Origin: CAIQPV01 sp963719855
GTDB taxonomy: Bacteria > Pseudomonadota > Gammaproteobacteria > Burkholderiales > Gallionellaceae
Length of the DNA stretch: 64,000 nt
Direction of reading: 5' to 3'
NCBI GenBank assembly: GCA_963719855.1
Contig: CAVRDK010000005.1
Location: forward strand, 62,001-126,000
Under the pieces are notes generated by a model that ran no database searches, was not told the origin of the DNA, and worked only from the letters and a program-made list of their open reading frames with translations. Positions 35,453-46,149 of this stretch are shown here, in pieces (position 1 is the first letter of the stretch; each line of letters begins with the position of its first letter). Both the position numbers and the translations under genes were made by a program.

Positions 35453-35983
35453 TCAAACCAATGTCGCCACAGCCGCCGCAAGATCGGGATAAATCAGCGT
35501 ACCTTCCGGCAGATCGCCCGCAGCCCGAGTCTTGATTCCCTTGCCGGTGAGCACCAGTATCGGCTGCGCGTCCATCTTCGCGGCACAATTCAGGTCGCGC
35601 AACGAGTCGCCCACTGCGGGCACGCCTTTCAGGCTGATGTTATAACGCGATGCAATTCCTTCCAGCATGCCGGTCTTGGGTTTGCGGCAAAAGCAGTCCA
35701 TATCCGCCAGATGCGGACAGAAAAAAATCGCATCAATGCGTCCCCCCGCCAGCGCCACCGCCTTGTGCATCTTGTCGTGGATGGCGTTGAGCGTATGCAC
35801 GTCGAACAGGCCGCGCCCGATCCCGGACTGGTTAGTCGCCACCACCACGCGATAGTCTGCTTGGCACAGGCGCGCGATGGCCTCAAGGCTGCCGGGAATA
35901 GGCTTCCACTCTTCCGGGCTTTTGATGAACTGGTCGGAGTCGTAATTGATGACGCCGTCGCGGTCGAGAATGATGAGGTTCAT
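35453..35983 (-). CDS. gmhB: D-glycero-beta-D-manno-heptose-1,7-bisphosphate 7-phosphatase
   Basis: 176 aa HAD hydrolase with nucleophile motif IILDRDGVINYDSD, the VVVATNQSGIGRG segment and the zinc-binding Cys/His loop CPHLADMDCFCRKPKTGM. Step in ADP-heptose synthesis for LPS core. gmhB-plsC following glyQS is a typical betaproteobacterial order. Confidence 0.95.
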   Translation of the reverse strand: MNLIILDRDGVINYDSDQFIKSPEEWKPIPGSLEAIARLCQADYRVVVATNQSGIGRGLFDVHTLNAIHDKMHKAVALAGGRIDAIFFCPHLADMDCFCRKPKTGMLEGIASRYNISLKGVPAVGDSLRDLNCAAKMDAQPILVLTGKGIKTRAAGDLPEGTLIYPDLAAAVATLV

Positions 35984-35990
35984 AACAGCA

Positions 35991-36033
35991 GTTAATAGTC
36001 GTAAGTTATTAGTCGTTAGTTGGAACTGGTAGC
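35991..36033. repeat. Heptamer repeat between glyS and gmhB
   Basis: Near-tandem seven-base units of the GTTAATA / GTCGTAA / GTTATTA / GTCGTTA type. Same family as 61031-61114; no full inverse half is visible here. Confidence 0.55.
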
Positions 36034-36059
36034 AATGCTACGCGACTTTTCTATATTAA

Positions 36060-38239
36060 TCATGCTGCCAATTTTGAAATATCGGCGACGCGATTCATCG
36101 CCTGATGCAAATGCGACAGCAAAGCAAGGCGGTTGGCGCGCAACTTCTCGTCTTCTGCGTTTACCATCACGTTGTCGAAAAATGTATCCACTGGTTCTTT
36201 CAATGCAGCCAGAGCTTGCAACGAAGAGGTGTAGTTGCCTGCCTCAAAAGCCTCTTCGGCCTTGGGTGCGACTTGGCTCAACGCCCGATACAATGCTTGT
36301 TCGGCTGGCTCCTGCAATAGCGCAACGTTAATTTCAATCCGTTCGCCCTGAGCTTGTCGAAGGGCAAGATCACCATATGCTTTTTTGAGAATGTTGCCCA
36401 CACGCTTGTTGGCGGCGGCTAGAGCAGGTGCTTCTGAAAGTGTCGCGAAAGCTCGTACCGCTTCAAGCCGCTTCGGCACCAAATAAATCTCTGTTGGCCT
36501 CATACACAACACCGCATCTGCTTCATTTGTCGAGAAACCTTGCTCGCGCATCATCCCGCCAAGGCGTTCAAATACAAAAAACTCCACATCAGTATGCGCA
36601 TCACCCACCAGACCTTTAGGAAAGCCTGCGAAAGCGATGTTGATCAGATCGAACAAGCGTAGCGGCAATTCCTTTTCAATCAGCATGCGAATAATCCCAA
36701 GCGCATGTCGGCGCAACGCAAACGGATCTTTGTCACCCGTCGGAATCTGTCCGATGCCGAACATGCCAACAAGGGTTTCCAGTTTATCCGCCAGCGCTAC
36801 GCAAATTCCAACCATATTGCGTGGCAGCTCATCGCCCGCGAAACGCGGCTTGTAGTGGTCTTCGATGGCGTAGGCAACGTCATCCGGCAAGCCATCATGC
36901 TGCGCATAGTAGCGACCCATGATGCCTTGCAATTCGGGAAACTCGCCCACCATGTCGGTGAGCAGGTCGGCCTTGGCCAATAAAGCTGCCTGGTCGGCCT
37001 GAGCTGCTAGTGCATCTCCGCCTAAGTGTTCTCCGATGGCACGGGCAATGGCTTGAACTCGCCCCACACGCTCACCTTGCGTACCAAGCTTGTTGTGATA
37101 CACGACCTTAGCTAAACCGAGTACGCGCGAGTCCAGAGGTTTTTTGCGATCCTGATCAAAGAAAAATTTCGCATCGGCCAAACGCGGACGCACCACGCGC
37201 TCGTTGCCGCCGATCACCGCCGACGCATCATCCGGACGAATGTTGGAAACAACAAGGAACTGGTTGGTAAGTTTTCCGTTGCCATCCAGCAGCGGAAAAT
37301 ATTTCTGGTTTGCCTTCATGGTGAGGATCAGGCATTCCTGCGGCACCTCAAGAAACTGCTCCTCGAAGTGGCACAGCAGGACGTTGGGACGCTCGACCAG
37401 TCCGGTCACTTCGTCCAGTAAGGCATCGTCCTCGATGGGCTTTACTCCGCCGCCCACCTTCGACGCAACCTCCGCCAACTGGCGCGCGATTTCGGCACGG
37501 CGTTTTTCAAAGCTCGGGATCACCGCGCCTTCATTTTCCATTTGCACTTCATAGCTGTCGGCATCGCGAATTTCCAGCGTCGCGCTTGTTGCCTCGAAAC
37601 GATGGCCTTGCGTGGTACGTCCGGCCTGTAAGCCGAGCATCTCTACCGGACGATCCGGGTGTCGTGGATCAACAGAAATAATCTCCGAACCATATAACGC
37701 CACTAGCCGATGCACCGGACGCACGAACTGCACGCTGCTCCAGCCATCAGCTAGTTGATACGTCATCAACTTGGGAATAGGTAGATTATTCTCGATTCGA
37801 GCAAGTCCTTTTTGGACTGCATGCGAAAAAGGTTGGGGATTAGGCTGATCTACATAAAACAGTGAGTCCGCCTTACCATCGCTTTCCCTCAATATGCGCA
37901 TATCCCAAACTATTTGGGTAGCCGTCAGAAGGTATTCCAGATTAAGTCCTTGGAGTTTTTTGACTAGCGCTGGCGTTGGTTTGCCATTCGCATCAAGCGC
38001 AATAGAAACTGGCATCAGCTTAATTTTTACTGGTTTCTGCGCACCTTCAGATAGCACATTGGAAACATGCGCAGCCAACCGGCGCGGTGAAGCAAAAATG
38101 GTTAACTTTGCACCTTCACCAAGACAATTTGAATTCTGAAGCTCAGTGAATAACAACTGCCCGAATGCCTCGCCCAATTTCTTCAGCGCCTTCGGTGGCA
38201 ATTCTTCGACGAACAGTTCAACTAATAAATTCTTTGTCG

Positions 38240-38243
<4 letters not shown>
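36060..38243 (-). CDS. glyS: Glycyl-tRNA synthetase beta subunit
   Basis: 727 aa from the ATG at 38243 (MTTKNLLVELFVEELPPKAL); the open frame runs 23 codons further upstream but only through a repeat. Overlaps the glyQ stop (ATGA). Pairs with GlyQ in the alpha2-beta2 enzyme; the HD-like and anticodon-binding domains are recognisable (KADLLTDMVGEFPELQGIMG). Near residue 630 the sequence LRQAQGERIE is encoded by a CTTCGACAAGCTCAGG-type repeat that interrupts the C-terminal region in frame. Confidence 0.96.
36341..36367. repeat. CTTCGACAAGCTCAGG-type repeat inside glyS
   Basis: GTTCGCCCTGAGCTTGTCGA plus AGGGC, read through as LRQAQGE on the coding strand. Keeps the frame. Confidence 0.75.
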
Positions 38244-39187
<944 letters not shown>

Positions 39188-39394
39188 TAAGTTTGGCTGG
39201 ATTGCAAAGCGCGCATTTTACTAGCTTTCGCTTGTCGGCGCAGAACGAATCCACCCAGCGCTACTCCGGAGAAAAAGCCGTGGGAAAAGCACCAACAACA
39301 AAAACCTAGTGCTGCACTCAAGTTTTCGGCGGATCATGCCGAAAAACAATACATGGGGTTTATTTCTTTATCGGAGCCGACAAGGGAGGGAAAA

Positions 39395-39529
39395 ATGAAA
39401 TACTTATTGGCAGGTTTGGTGATTTCGTCTGTGCAAATATTATTTATGCTCGCCTTCACTGTATGCGCACTGTGCATCGGAATGTCTGCACTGGTGGGCA
39501 AGCTCAAGCCGAGAAAAATATCGGACTGA
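39395..39529 (+). CDS. Small hydrophobic protein (44 aa), unknown
   Basis: ATG at 39395 preceded by GGGAGGG at good spacing. The product is almost all one membrane helix (AGLVISSVQILFMLAFTVC) with a Cys-x2-Cys and a basic C-terminus (KLKPRKISD). No family recognised. The surrounding gap (39188-39566) has no other gene. Confidence 0.5.
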   Translation: MKYLLAGLVISSVQILFMLAFTVCALCIGMSALVGKLKPRKISD

Positions 39530-39566
39530 ACTCTTCGAAAAAGTCTGCGGCATCTTCTCTTGTGGA

Positions 39567-39845
39567 TTAAGGAGAGCGGTGTTTCAGGTTTGCATCAACC
39601 AGCGCCAACTTCGCAGTGCGCGGCAAACCCTTGATCTCAATCTCACGCTTCAGCGCGGTGGATTTATCGGCACAGCATTCGCAATAGACCATCTTTACCG
39701 GCGTGCGTCCGCGCGTATACTTCGCCCCCTCGCCCGCATTGTGCGCGGCGAGGCGCTTATCCAGATCGTTGGTTATACCGCAGTACAAGGTACCGTCGGT
39801 ACATTCGAGGAGATAACACACCCAGCCAGTTGGAGTCGCAATCAT
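39567..39845 (-). CDS. GIY-YIG nuclease-domain protein (YhbQ type)
   Basis: 92 aa from the ATG at 39845; an upstream start is possible but unconserved. WVCYLLECTDGTLYCGITND is the GIY-YIG core, with Arg in DKRLAAHN and the distal Glu in ALKREIEIKG. Small YhbQ-like members have weak structure-specific nuclease activity; role uncertain. Confidence 0.88.
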   Translation of the reverse strand: MIATPTGWVCYLLECTDGTLYCGITNDLDKRLAAHNAGEGAKYTRGRTPVKMVYCECCADKSTALKREIEIKGLPRTAKLALVDANLKHRSP

Positions 39846-39952
39846 GGATGCTATTGTAGCCCCTGCCCTTAGATACAGAAAAACCAAAGCCAATGGAAAT
39901 CAGCCTTCAACCCCATGTTCTGGTGCGTTCCAGTAAAACATTTATACGTAAC

Positions 39953-40014
39953 CGTTCGGCCTGAGCTTGTCGAAGGCTAGTGGCAGTAAGGTGCCAGCGG
40001 TTCGGCCTGAGTAG
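39953..40014. repeat. CTGAGCTTGTCGAAGG-type repeat, one full and one partial copy
   Basis: GTTCGGCCTGAGCTTGTCGA at 39953 and a truncated GGTTCGGCCTGAG at 39999, just past the ATP-grasp gene stop. Confidence 0.65.
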
Positions 40015-40015
40015 G

Positions 40016-41224
40016 CTAAGTGCGATCCATTTTGCCCTTTAGCATTTCATAAAAAGCGCTGAAGACTTTGCGCATCTGCGGTTGTTTGTAGGGGAAAATA
40101 TCCACCGGATCCATGGCGTGAATTAACCCGAGATTGTCAGCTTCGAAAATCAGCAGGTCACCTTCGGGTGTTTCCCCGCAATCTATGACGAGGTAGTCGA
40201 GCCCCAAGCGCTCGCCGATAACACGGAAGGCTTCTTTGTGTCTGTGACCGAAGTCCTCATCAAAGTCAACCATAAAGCTCTCTTCCTCGGCGCGTTTTGC
40301 GGCGCTTTCCGACATCCCCGCATTTTTATAATGGATCATCCAGTTTTCGGATATGGCCAGATGGCATGCGAACGGTTTGCCGTCGATCAGGGCTATGCGG
40401 CACTTCCGGTACAAGCCATCCGGTCCACGGTAATCGACGAAGCGTGCAACATTGAATTCATTCTCCGGTGTTGCGTTCAGATATTCCTCAATAGCTGCCG
40501 GGCTATCGATTTTGTCCAGTCCTTCGCCTGCATGCGAACCAAGCGGACGCACGATAAACGGAAAATTTGCATCTTTCAGCAGGGCGGTAATTAATTTTTC
40601 TCCGCGACCAATTTGTTGCAGGTCCTGTCTGCCGATTCGTGCCGTGATGGGTATTTCTACTCCGGACGTGGATTTTAGCAAGGCGCTGACGCTATCCCGT
40701 GACAAGCGGGAAATTCGGTCCGGCATGTTGAGTATGGGGTGCGGCGAAGATTTTATGAGCTTCCCGACTTGTTCCAGCAGCGGTTGATTCTGGTCGGATT
40801 CGCCTATGGCGACGATAAGCAGATCATGGTCCGGCAATGATGTCGGGAAAGGCAAATCCAGAGACACGTAGAGAATATCAAGCGCGACATCGGAGCCTTC
40901 CAGCAGAAAATCCACTGGCGTGTTATCCATTATGTCGCCTGGCTTCATGATGGCAAGCAGCCTGATTCCGGTTTGGCTATTGTCGGGGGATAAATGGTAG
41001 AGCTGCCGTATTCCCAGTGCTTTCCCTTGCAGTTCCAATCCCATCTCACGGTTCCCCGTGATCTGAAATATTATCGACAAACCCATTAACATATTCGCGT
41101 CATTCGGGTTGTATGCCGCGACGTTTACCAAGTGGGCCAGATCCGCTCCGGACAAAACCATGCGCATCAGTGAGGCAAGACCAATGAACGGTTTTTGATC
41201 ACTGCAATTTGTGGTGATGGGCAT
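40016..41224 (-). CDS. Uncharacterised ATP-grasp protein with TPR-like N-terminus
   Basis: 402 aa. Residues 20-75 look like a helical repeat (VAAYNPNDANMLMGLSIIFQ). A central Rossmann-like part and a RimK-like ATP-grasp fold follow: FIVRPLGSHAGEGLDKI (ATP lid), YRKCRIALIDGKPFACHLAI, and the metal-binding end LLIFEADNLGLIHAMDP. ATP-grasp enzymes ligate a carboxylate to an amine or thiol; no precursor peptide or obvious substrate gene is adjacent. The neighbours are a c-di-GMP gene and a GIY-YIG gene. Function unknown. Confidence 0.7.
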   Translation of the reverse strand: MPITTNCSDQKPFIGLASLMRMVLSGADLAHLVNVAAYNPNDANMLMGLSIIFQITGNREMGLELQGKALGIRQLYHLSPDNSQTGIRLLAIMKPGDIMDNTPVDFLLEGSDVALDILYVSLDLPFPTSLPDHDLLIVAIGESDQNQPLLEQVGKLIKSSPHPILNMPDRISRLSRDSVSALLKSTSGVEIPITARIGRQDLQQIGRGEKLITALLKDANFPFIVRPLGSHAGEGLDKIDSPAAIEEYLNATPENEFNVARFVDYRGPDGLYRKCRIALIDGKPFACHLAISENWMIHYKNAGMSESAAKRAEEESFMVDFDEDFGHRHKEAFRVIGERLGLDYLVIDCGETPEGDLLIFEADNLGLIHAMDPVDIFPYKQPQMRKVFSAFYEMLKGKMDRT

Positions 41225-41290
41225 TGGAATGTCTAGGAGGATTCAACTTTGGAGTAAAACGTGGGTAAGTAATTTTTACCGCACACCCTG

Positions 41291-41944
41291 CTAACCCTGT
41301 TGATTTTTTCTCGCGAATGCGACGAAGTCCTGAGGGCTGATGGGGCGGCTAAAGTAATAGCCTTGGATCTCATCGCACATGAGTTCCTTAAGGATGGCAA
41401 GCTGCTCGGCAGTTTCAACCCCTTCTGCGATTACCTTGAGTTTCAGGTTATGCCCCATATTGATAATGGTTTCGATAATCGCGTTGTTGTTCGAATCTTC
41501 TGTAATGTCTTTAACGAAGGATCTGTCAATTTTTAGCTTGTTGATCGGGAAATGCTTGAGGTAACTCAAAGAGGAGTAACCTGTGCCGAAATCGTCGATT
41601 GAAAGGTGTAATCCAATCTTTTTTAATGAACGGAGCAACTCAAGCATCGATTCGGCGTTTTTCATGACGGCTGACTCCGTGATTTCGAGTTCAAGAAGAT
41701 GGGGGTCGAGTCCTGTATCGCTTAGTATCTGCATAATCGATTCCTTGAAGTTTTTCTGATGGAATTGTTGTGCAGAAATATTCACGGCGGTCAGGACCGG
41801 ATCCAAGCCTTCTTTCTGCCAGGTTATATTTTGGGCGCATGCGGTCTTGAGTACCCATTCTCCGATTGGCACTATAAGTCCGCATTTCTCTGCGAGAGAG
41901 ATGAAATCATTTGGCGGGACGAGCCCTTTTCCGGGTGCTGCCAT
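41291..41944 (-). pseudogene. C-terminal EAL fragment of heme-sensor GGDEF/EAL gene
   Basis: After a few out-of-frame residues this frame reads GLVPPNDFISLAEKCGLIVP and continues the EAL domain through LEITESAVM, DDFGTGYSSLSYLKHFP, KIDRSFVKDI and GVETAEQ to a normal C-terminus. It completes the protein that begins at 43773; one base missing in the run at 41924-41930 (CCCTTTT on the + strand) separates them. On its own it lacks the EAL motif. Confidence 0.8.
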
Positions 41945-43773
41945 CTGATCAGAGCTTCAGCCCCGACAATTTTTCCCGTCAGGACATCGATCTGGGGTTG
42001 GTAATGGAGAAAAAATTCTTCATTTTTAATCGCGCGTCTCAGATCGTTTTCGAGAGTAAGCCGTTCAAAAGCCTTGTCGTTCATTGCTGAGGAAAAGAAC
42101 TGGAAGTTGTTTCTCCCGTTCTCTTTTGCGTGATACATCGCTGCATCTGCATTCTTGATCAAGGTTGGATAGTCCAGTCCATTGTCCGGGTAAATGGAGA
42201 TTCCAATACTTGTGCCTATGTGGACTTCATTTCCGTCGAGCATGAACGGAATGGCGATGGTTTCGACCACTTTCTGTGCCACAAGCGCTGCCTCGTTCGG
42301 CTCCTGGATGCCGTTAAGTAGTATTACAAACTCGTCTCCCCCCAGCCGTGAGACTGTATCCGATTCCCTTATGCAACTTTTTAATCGCTCAGACACTAGT
42401 TTCAGAAGCAAGTCTCCCGCATGATGGCCGAGAGAATCGTTGACGATTTTGAATCGGTCCAAATCGAGAAAAGCTATTGCGAGTTGTGCTTGGCTGCGCT
42501 TCGCCACCGCAATAGCCATATCGAGGTGATCGTTCAATAGCGCCCGGTTGGGGAGACCGGTAAGCGCGTCGAAATGGGCAAGGTACTGGATACGTTCGTA
42601 CGAAGCTTTTCTTTCGGTAATGTCTGAAAATAAGGCGATGTAATTCGAGATGTTGCCATTTTCATCCCGGACTATGGTGATTGAAAGCCATTTTGGATAG
42701 ATTTCGCCGTTTTTCCTACGGTCAACCAGTTCGCCCTGCCAGTTCCCGGTTTTGAGCAGGTTTTTCCACATGCTCTGATAAAACTCCCGGTCGTGCTGGC
42801 CTGACTTCAGTATGCGTGGATTTTTTCCGATGGCTTCTTCCGGCGAATAACCGGTAATCTCGGTGAATGCTTTGTTGACCTGGATAATATTATTTTCGAC
42901 GTCGGTGATGACAATCGCTTCCATGCTGTTCACGAAAACCTGGGCGGACAGCTTCAGTTGCTCCTGGCTCTCCTTGACTTCGGCGACACTCTGTTGCAAG
43001 CTGCCAGCCAATGCGTTGAAGGCACTTGCCATCCGTCCTATTTCATCTTTGCCGGTTATGCCGACACGCCTCGACAAGTCGCCATCGACCTGCATTGCCG
43101 TCATCACTTCCTGAAGTTTTTTGATTGGCTTGGTGAAGGATCGGATCATTACGCCAATAACAAAGAAAAGGATTACTTGCAGCGCAAACTGACCCAGCCA
43201 TAGCCAGCGGTTAATCGATTTGATCGTGTTCGATTCTTCGGTCAGGTCGAGCATGATGCTCGCGGCACCGTTGACACTTCCAGCCTCGACTTGATGGCAT
43301 GCCAAGCAGTCCGTGCCCCTGAAATTACGGCCTACGACAAAAGGAATCACCGCCCTCAGCGATAGTGATTTGCCGTCCAGCCGGTTGAAATAGAGCTTCC
43401 CCGTGTTCATGACACTTTGGACGATTTCGTCTGCGGCTTGCTCTTCAGGAAGGCCTGGGCCGTATTGCTTGGTCACCTGCGCTGCTCTGAAAATACGCAG
43501 TTCCGTGATGCCTTGGGACTTACCCATCTTCTGGATAAAAAGAATTCTGTTTTTCGGATCGCTGATTTGTCCTGTCACCATCAGCATATTCATGCCGTTT
43601 ATAATGCCATCGGCGGCTTCCATGGCCCGACTTTTTGCGGACTCAAAGATTTTCTCTTCAAGGCTGGACATGATCCAGCGCTGGGCAAAAACCAAGACGA
43701 CGAAAAGACCCACCTGAATCAAAAGGGTGAGCTTGATTTGAATGCTTAAGGAATTCCACCAATTTTTGATCAT
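41872..43773 (-). CDS. Heme-c sensor PAS-GGDEF-EAL protein, frameshifted within EAL
   Basis: About 633 aa in this frame from the ATG at 43773 (a TTG at 43812 is possible). A membrane helix (20-40), a periplasmic sensor of DUF3365/Tll0287-like type with a c-type heme motif CLACH (C156-H160, in RGTDCLACHQVEAG), a second helix (about 187-207), HAMP, PAS, then GGDEF with RESD inhibitory site and RLGGDEF intact, and the start of EAL (GAEALIRWQHPEKG). The frame then breaks near 41927. With the downstream fragment it forms a complete protein of about 827 aa. The heme suggests sensing of redox state, NO or oxygen; this is inferred. Confidence 0.85.
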   Translation of the reverse strand: MIKNWWNSLSIQIKLTLLIQVGLFVVLVFAQRWIMSSLEEKIFESAKSRAMEAADGIINGMNMLMVTGQISDPKNRILFIQKMGKSQGITELRIFRAAQVTKQYGPGLPEEQAADEIVQSVMNTGKLYFNRLDGKSLSLRAVIPFVVGRNFRGTDCLACHQVEAGSVNGAASIMLDLTEESNTIKSINRWLWLGQFALQVILFFVIGVMIRSFTKPIKKLQEVMTAMQVDGDLSRRVGITGKDEIGRMASAFNALAGSLQQSVAEVKESQEQLKLSAQVFVNSMEAIVITDVENNIIQVNKAFTEITGYSPEEAIGKNPRILKSGQHDREFYQSMWKNLLKTGNWQGELVDRRKNGEIYPKWLSITIVRDENGNISNYIALFSDITERKASYERIQYLAHFDALTGLPNRALLNDHLDMAIAVAKRSQAQLAIAFLDLDRFKIVNDSLGHHAGDLLLKLVSERLKSCIRESDTVSRLGGDEFVILLNGIQEPNEAALVAQKVVETIAIPFMLDGNEVHIGTSIGISIYPDNGLDYPTLIKNADAAMYHAKENGRNNFQFFSSAMNDKAFERLTLENDLRRAIKNEEFFLHYQPQIDVLTGKIVGAEALIRWQHPEKGSSRQMISSLSQRNADL

Positions 43774-43906
43774 CGGTGATTCAATCTGTTTTTTTTCATG
43801 TATTTCAAACAATGGGACATTTTGGCAAAATTTAGCGTCCGCAATCTAGCAGTAAATAACCATTTGCGCTACGCGGATATGAGAAAATTTGGTCAATGCG
43901 AGGTGA

Positions 43907-44395
43907 TTAGCGTGGTGGGGTAATGCGTCGCGCGCCATTATAGCGGTTCTGCCAATAACTCTCCCTCATACTCGCTATGACAATGGCCTTGCCGGTTTTA
44001 GGCGCATGTACAAAGCGGCTTTCCCCCACATAGATACCGACGTGCGAATAAGGTTGCTGCTGCGTATTGAAAAACACCAAGTCCCCAGGATGCAATTGAT
44101 CTTCTTTTAGTGGTTCGCCCACTTGGCTCATTTCCAGGCTTGTGCGCGGCAGCTTCCATCCGAGCGACTTCAAGAACACATGATTTACAAACCCGCTGCA
44201 ATCAAAACCGGTCTCTGGAGAATTGCCACCGTATTGGTACGGTGTTTCGGCCAGGCTCATCGCGTAAATTGCCAGATCGTTCATTGCTTCACTCGAAAAA
44301 TTCTCCAATTTTTTTGAGGGGGCAGGAACGTCACGCTGTGTGGTCGCACAAGCGCCGCATAGCAACATTAACAAAATGAGCAGGATTTTCTTCAT
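43907..44395 (-). CDS. NlpC/P60-family lipoprotein endopeptidase
   Basis: 162 aa from the ATG at 44395. Lipoprotein signal ILLILLMLLCGAC with lipobox Cys, then an NlpC/P60 domain with catalytic Cys in GFDCSGFVNHVF and His in YSHVGIYVGESRFVHA. Likely cleaves peptidoglycan stem peptides at the outer membrane (Spr/MepS type). Divergent from the APH/P-loop gene across 52 bp. Confidence 0.92.
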   Translation of the reverse strand: MKKILLILLMLLCGACATTQRDVPAPSKKLENFSSEAMNDLAIYAMSLAETPYQYGGNSPETGFDCSGFVNHVFLKSLGWKLPRTSLEMSQVGEPLKEDQLHPGDLVFFNTQQQPYSHVGIYVGESRFVHAPKTGKAIVIASMRESYWQNRYNGARRITPPR

Positions 44396-44447
44396 AAGCA
44401 TGAATTTACGGTAGAGTAGTGGTGTTTGTAAAGAGCCGCTTTATAAA

Positions 44448-46133
44448 ATGGACGCCAATCAAACTGATTACACAAGCCAGCAGACGCTTATTGCCGCTTT
44501 GCTGGACAAATCCTGCTTCCCCCATGCGGCGCAGGGAGTGCGCCTGGTTGAAACGCACATTTCCTGGGTGCTTCTAGCCGGGCGTTACGCATACAAAATC
44601 AAGAAGGCGCTCGATCTGGGTTTCCTGAATTTTACCAGTCTGGAAGTGCGCCGATTCTATTGTTCCGAGGAGATCAGGCTCAACCGCCGCTTGGCACCCC
44701 ATATTTATCTCGATGTCATTCCTATCGGCGGGAAGCCGGATTCACCGGAATTCGGCGCGCAACCCGCCATCGAATATGCCGTCAGGATGCGGCGTTTCGA
44801 TATTGCAAAACAGCTTGATCACTTGCTGCCGCGTGGAAAAGTTTTGCCGCAACACATGGATAATCTGGCTGCTGCGCTAGCGGTCTTTCATGGAGGCTTG
44901 CCACAGGCAGAATCGGGTTCTGCATTTGGCACGCCAGCGACAATTCGTGCAGCGGCCATGCAAAATTTTGAGCAGTTATTGTCATTACTGACAGAGCAGC
45001 CTGACCGGGATGCCGTGGCAGAGTTAAGGCGATCTACTGTGAATGCCTACTCTGCGTGTGAAAAATATTTCATTCAGCGTCGGGTGCAAGGCTGCGTGCG
45101 CGAATGCCACGGCGATCTGCATCTGGGCAATATTGTGCTCATCGGCAATCAACCCGTCCCCTTCGACGGCATCGAGTTTAATCCTGCGCTGCGCTGGATC
45201 GACGTAATGGATGAAGTTACCTTTCTGGTCATGGATTTGCTGCACGGCAAGAACCCCGAACTGGCCTATCGTTTTCTGAATGCTTATCTGGAGGCGGCGG
45301 GGGATTACGCGGGCGTATCGGTATTGCGCTTCTATCTCGCCTACCGTGCCGGGGTGCGCGCCAAGGTCAATGCCATCCGCGCCTTTCAGTCTATCCCTGA
45401 TGGAACTACTGATAAGCCTATTAGCCATTCCACTTGGCTATCAAAAGACGATAGCCAAGTGGCTGGTTATCAGCCCGATCACGGTCAACTGGTGCAGACG
45501 CAGGCACTGGCGGCTTGCCGCAACTATCTGGCACTGGCCGCTGAATGTTTAGCCCGTCGTCGCACCGCACTGATTATCACCCACGGCCTGCCGGGTTCCG
45601 GCAAAAGCACCTTCGCCCAGGCCGCGCTGGAACGGTTGCAGGCGATACGCATACGCTCCGATGTGGAGCGCAAACGGTTGTTCGGCATGAACCCGCTGGA
45701 CGACAGTTGCTCAGGCACAAACAATGGCATTTACAGCGCCGATGCAACTCGGCGCACTTACGCACGTCTGCATGAACTGGCGCGCGATCTGCTCAATGCA
45801 GGCTTCCCGGTGATTGTGGATGCAGCCTTCCTCAAACAAGACGAGCGCGAACAATTCCATACACTCGCACTAAGCCTTTCCGTACCGTTTGTTATCGTGG
45901 ATATGCAGGCAAGCACGGCCATACTGGGCGCGCGAATCATGCTGCGGCGCCATGCGGCAAACGACGCATCGGAAGCCGACCTCGGCGTGTTGCAAATGCT
46001 GCAAGCCGCACAGCAACCATTGCTGCCGCATGAGCTTGTGCGGACGGTGGAGTTTTTAAATGATGCAGATCACGGCGGTATTCCCGCTGACGCGGCAAGC
46101 TGGGGCAGGTTGGATGAGTTGTTGGCTGAGTAA
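44448..46133 (+). CDS. APH-like kinase domain fused to P-loop (AAA_33) kinase domain
   Basis: 561 aa. The N-terminal aminoglycoside-phosphotransferase-like domain has ECHGDLHLGNI (near 221) and the Asp of PFDGIEFNP. A C-terminal P-loop domain has THGLPGSGKSTFAQA (near 380) and resembles small-molecule kinases. This two-domain family is widespread in Proteobacteria; its substrate is unknown to me. Residues about 322-341 are encoded by a hairpin repeat (45430-45462) in the linker between the domains. Confidence 0.85.
   Translation: MDANQTDYTSQQTLIAALLDKSCFPHAAQGVRLVETHISWVLLAGRYAYKIKKALDLGFLNFTSLEVRRFYCSEEIRLNRRLAPHIYLDVIPIGGKPDSPEFGAQPAIEYAVRMRRFDIAKQLDHLLPRGKVLPQHMDNLAAALAVFHGGLPQAESGSAFGTPATIRAAAMQNFEQLLSLLTEQPDRDAVAELRRSTVNAYSACEKYFIQRRVQGCVRECHGDLHLGNIVLIGNQPVPFDGIEFNPALRWIDVMDEVTFLVMDLLHGKNPELAYRFLNAYLEAAGDYAGVSVLRFYLAYRAGVRAKVNAIRAFQSIPDGTTDKPISHSTWLSKDDSQVAGYQPDHGQLVQTQALAACRNYLALAAECLARRRTALIITHGLPGSGKSTFAQAALERLQAIRIRSDVERKRLFGMNPLDDSCSGTNNGIYSADATRRTYARLHELARDLLNAGFPVIVDAAFLKQDEREQFHTLALSLSVPFVIVDMQASTAILGARIMLRRHAANDASEADLGVLQMLQAAQQPLLPHELVRTVEFLNDADHGGIPADAASWGRLDELLAE
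45430..45462. repeat. Perfect 13 bp inverted repeat inside the APH/P-loop gene
   Basis: CCACTTGGCTATC (45430-45442), a 7 bp loop, GATAGCCAAGTGG (45450-45462). Further weaker pairing outwards (GATAA near 45413, TTATC at 45466-45470). Translated in frame as STWLSKDDSQVAG. Confidence 0.85.
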
Positions 46134-46149
46134 AAATATCAGGTTTTCA

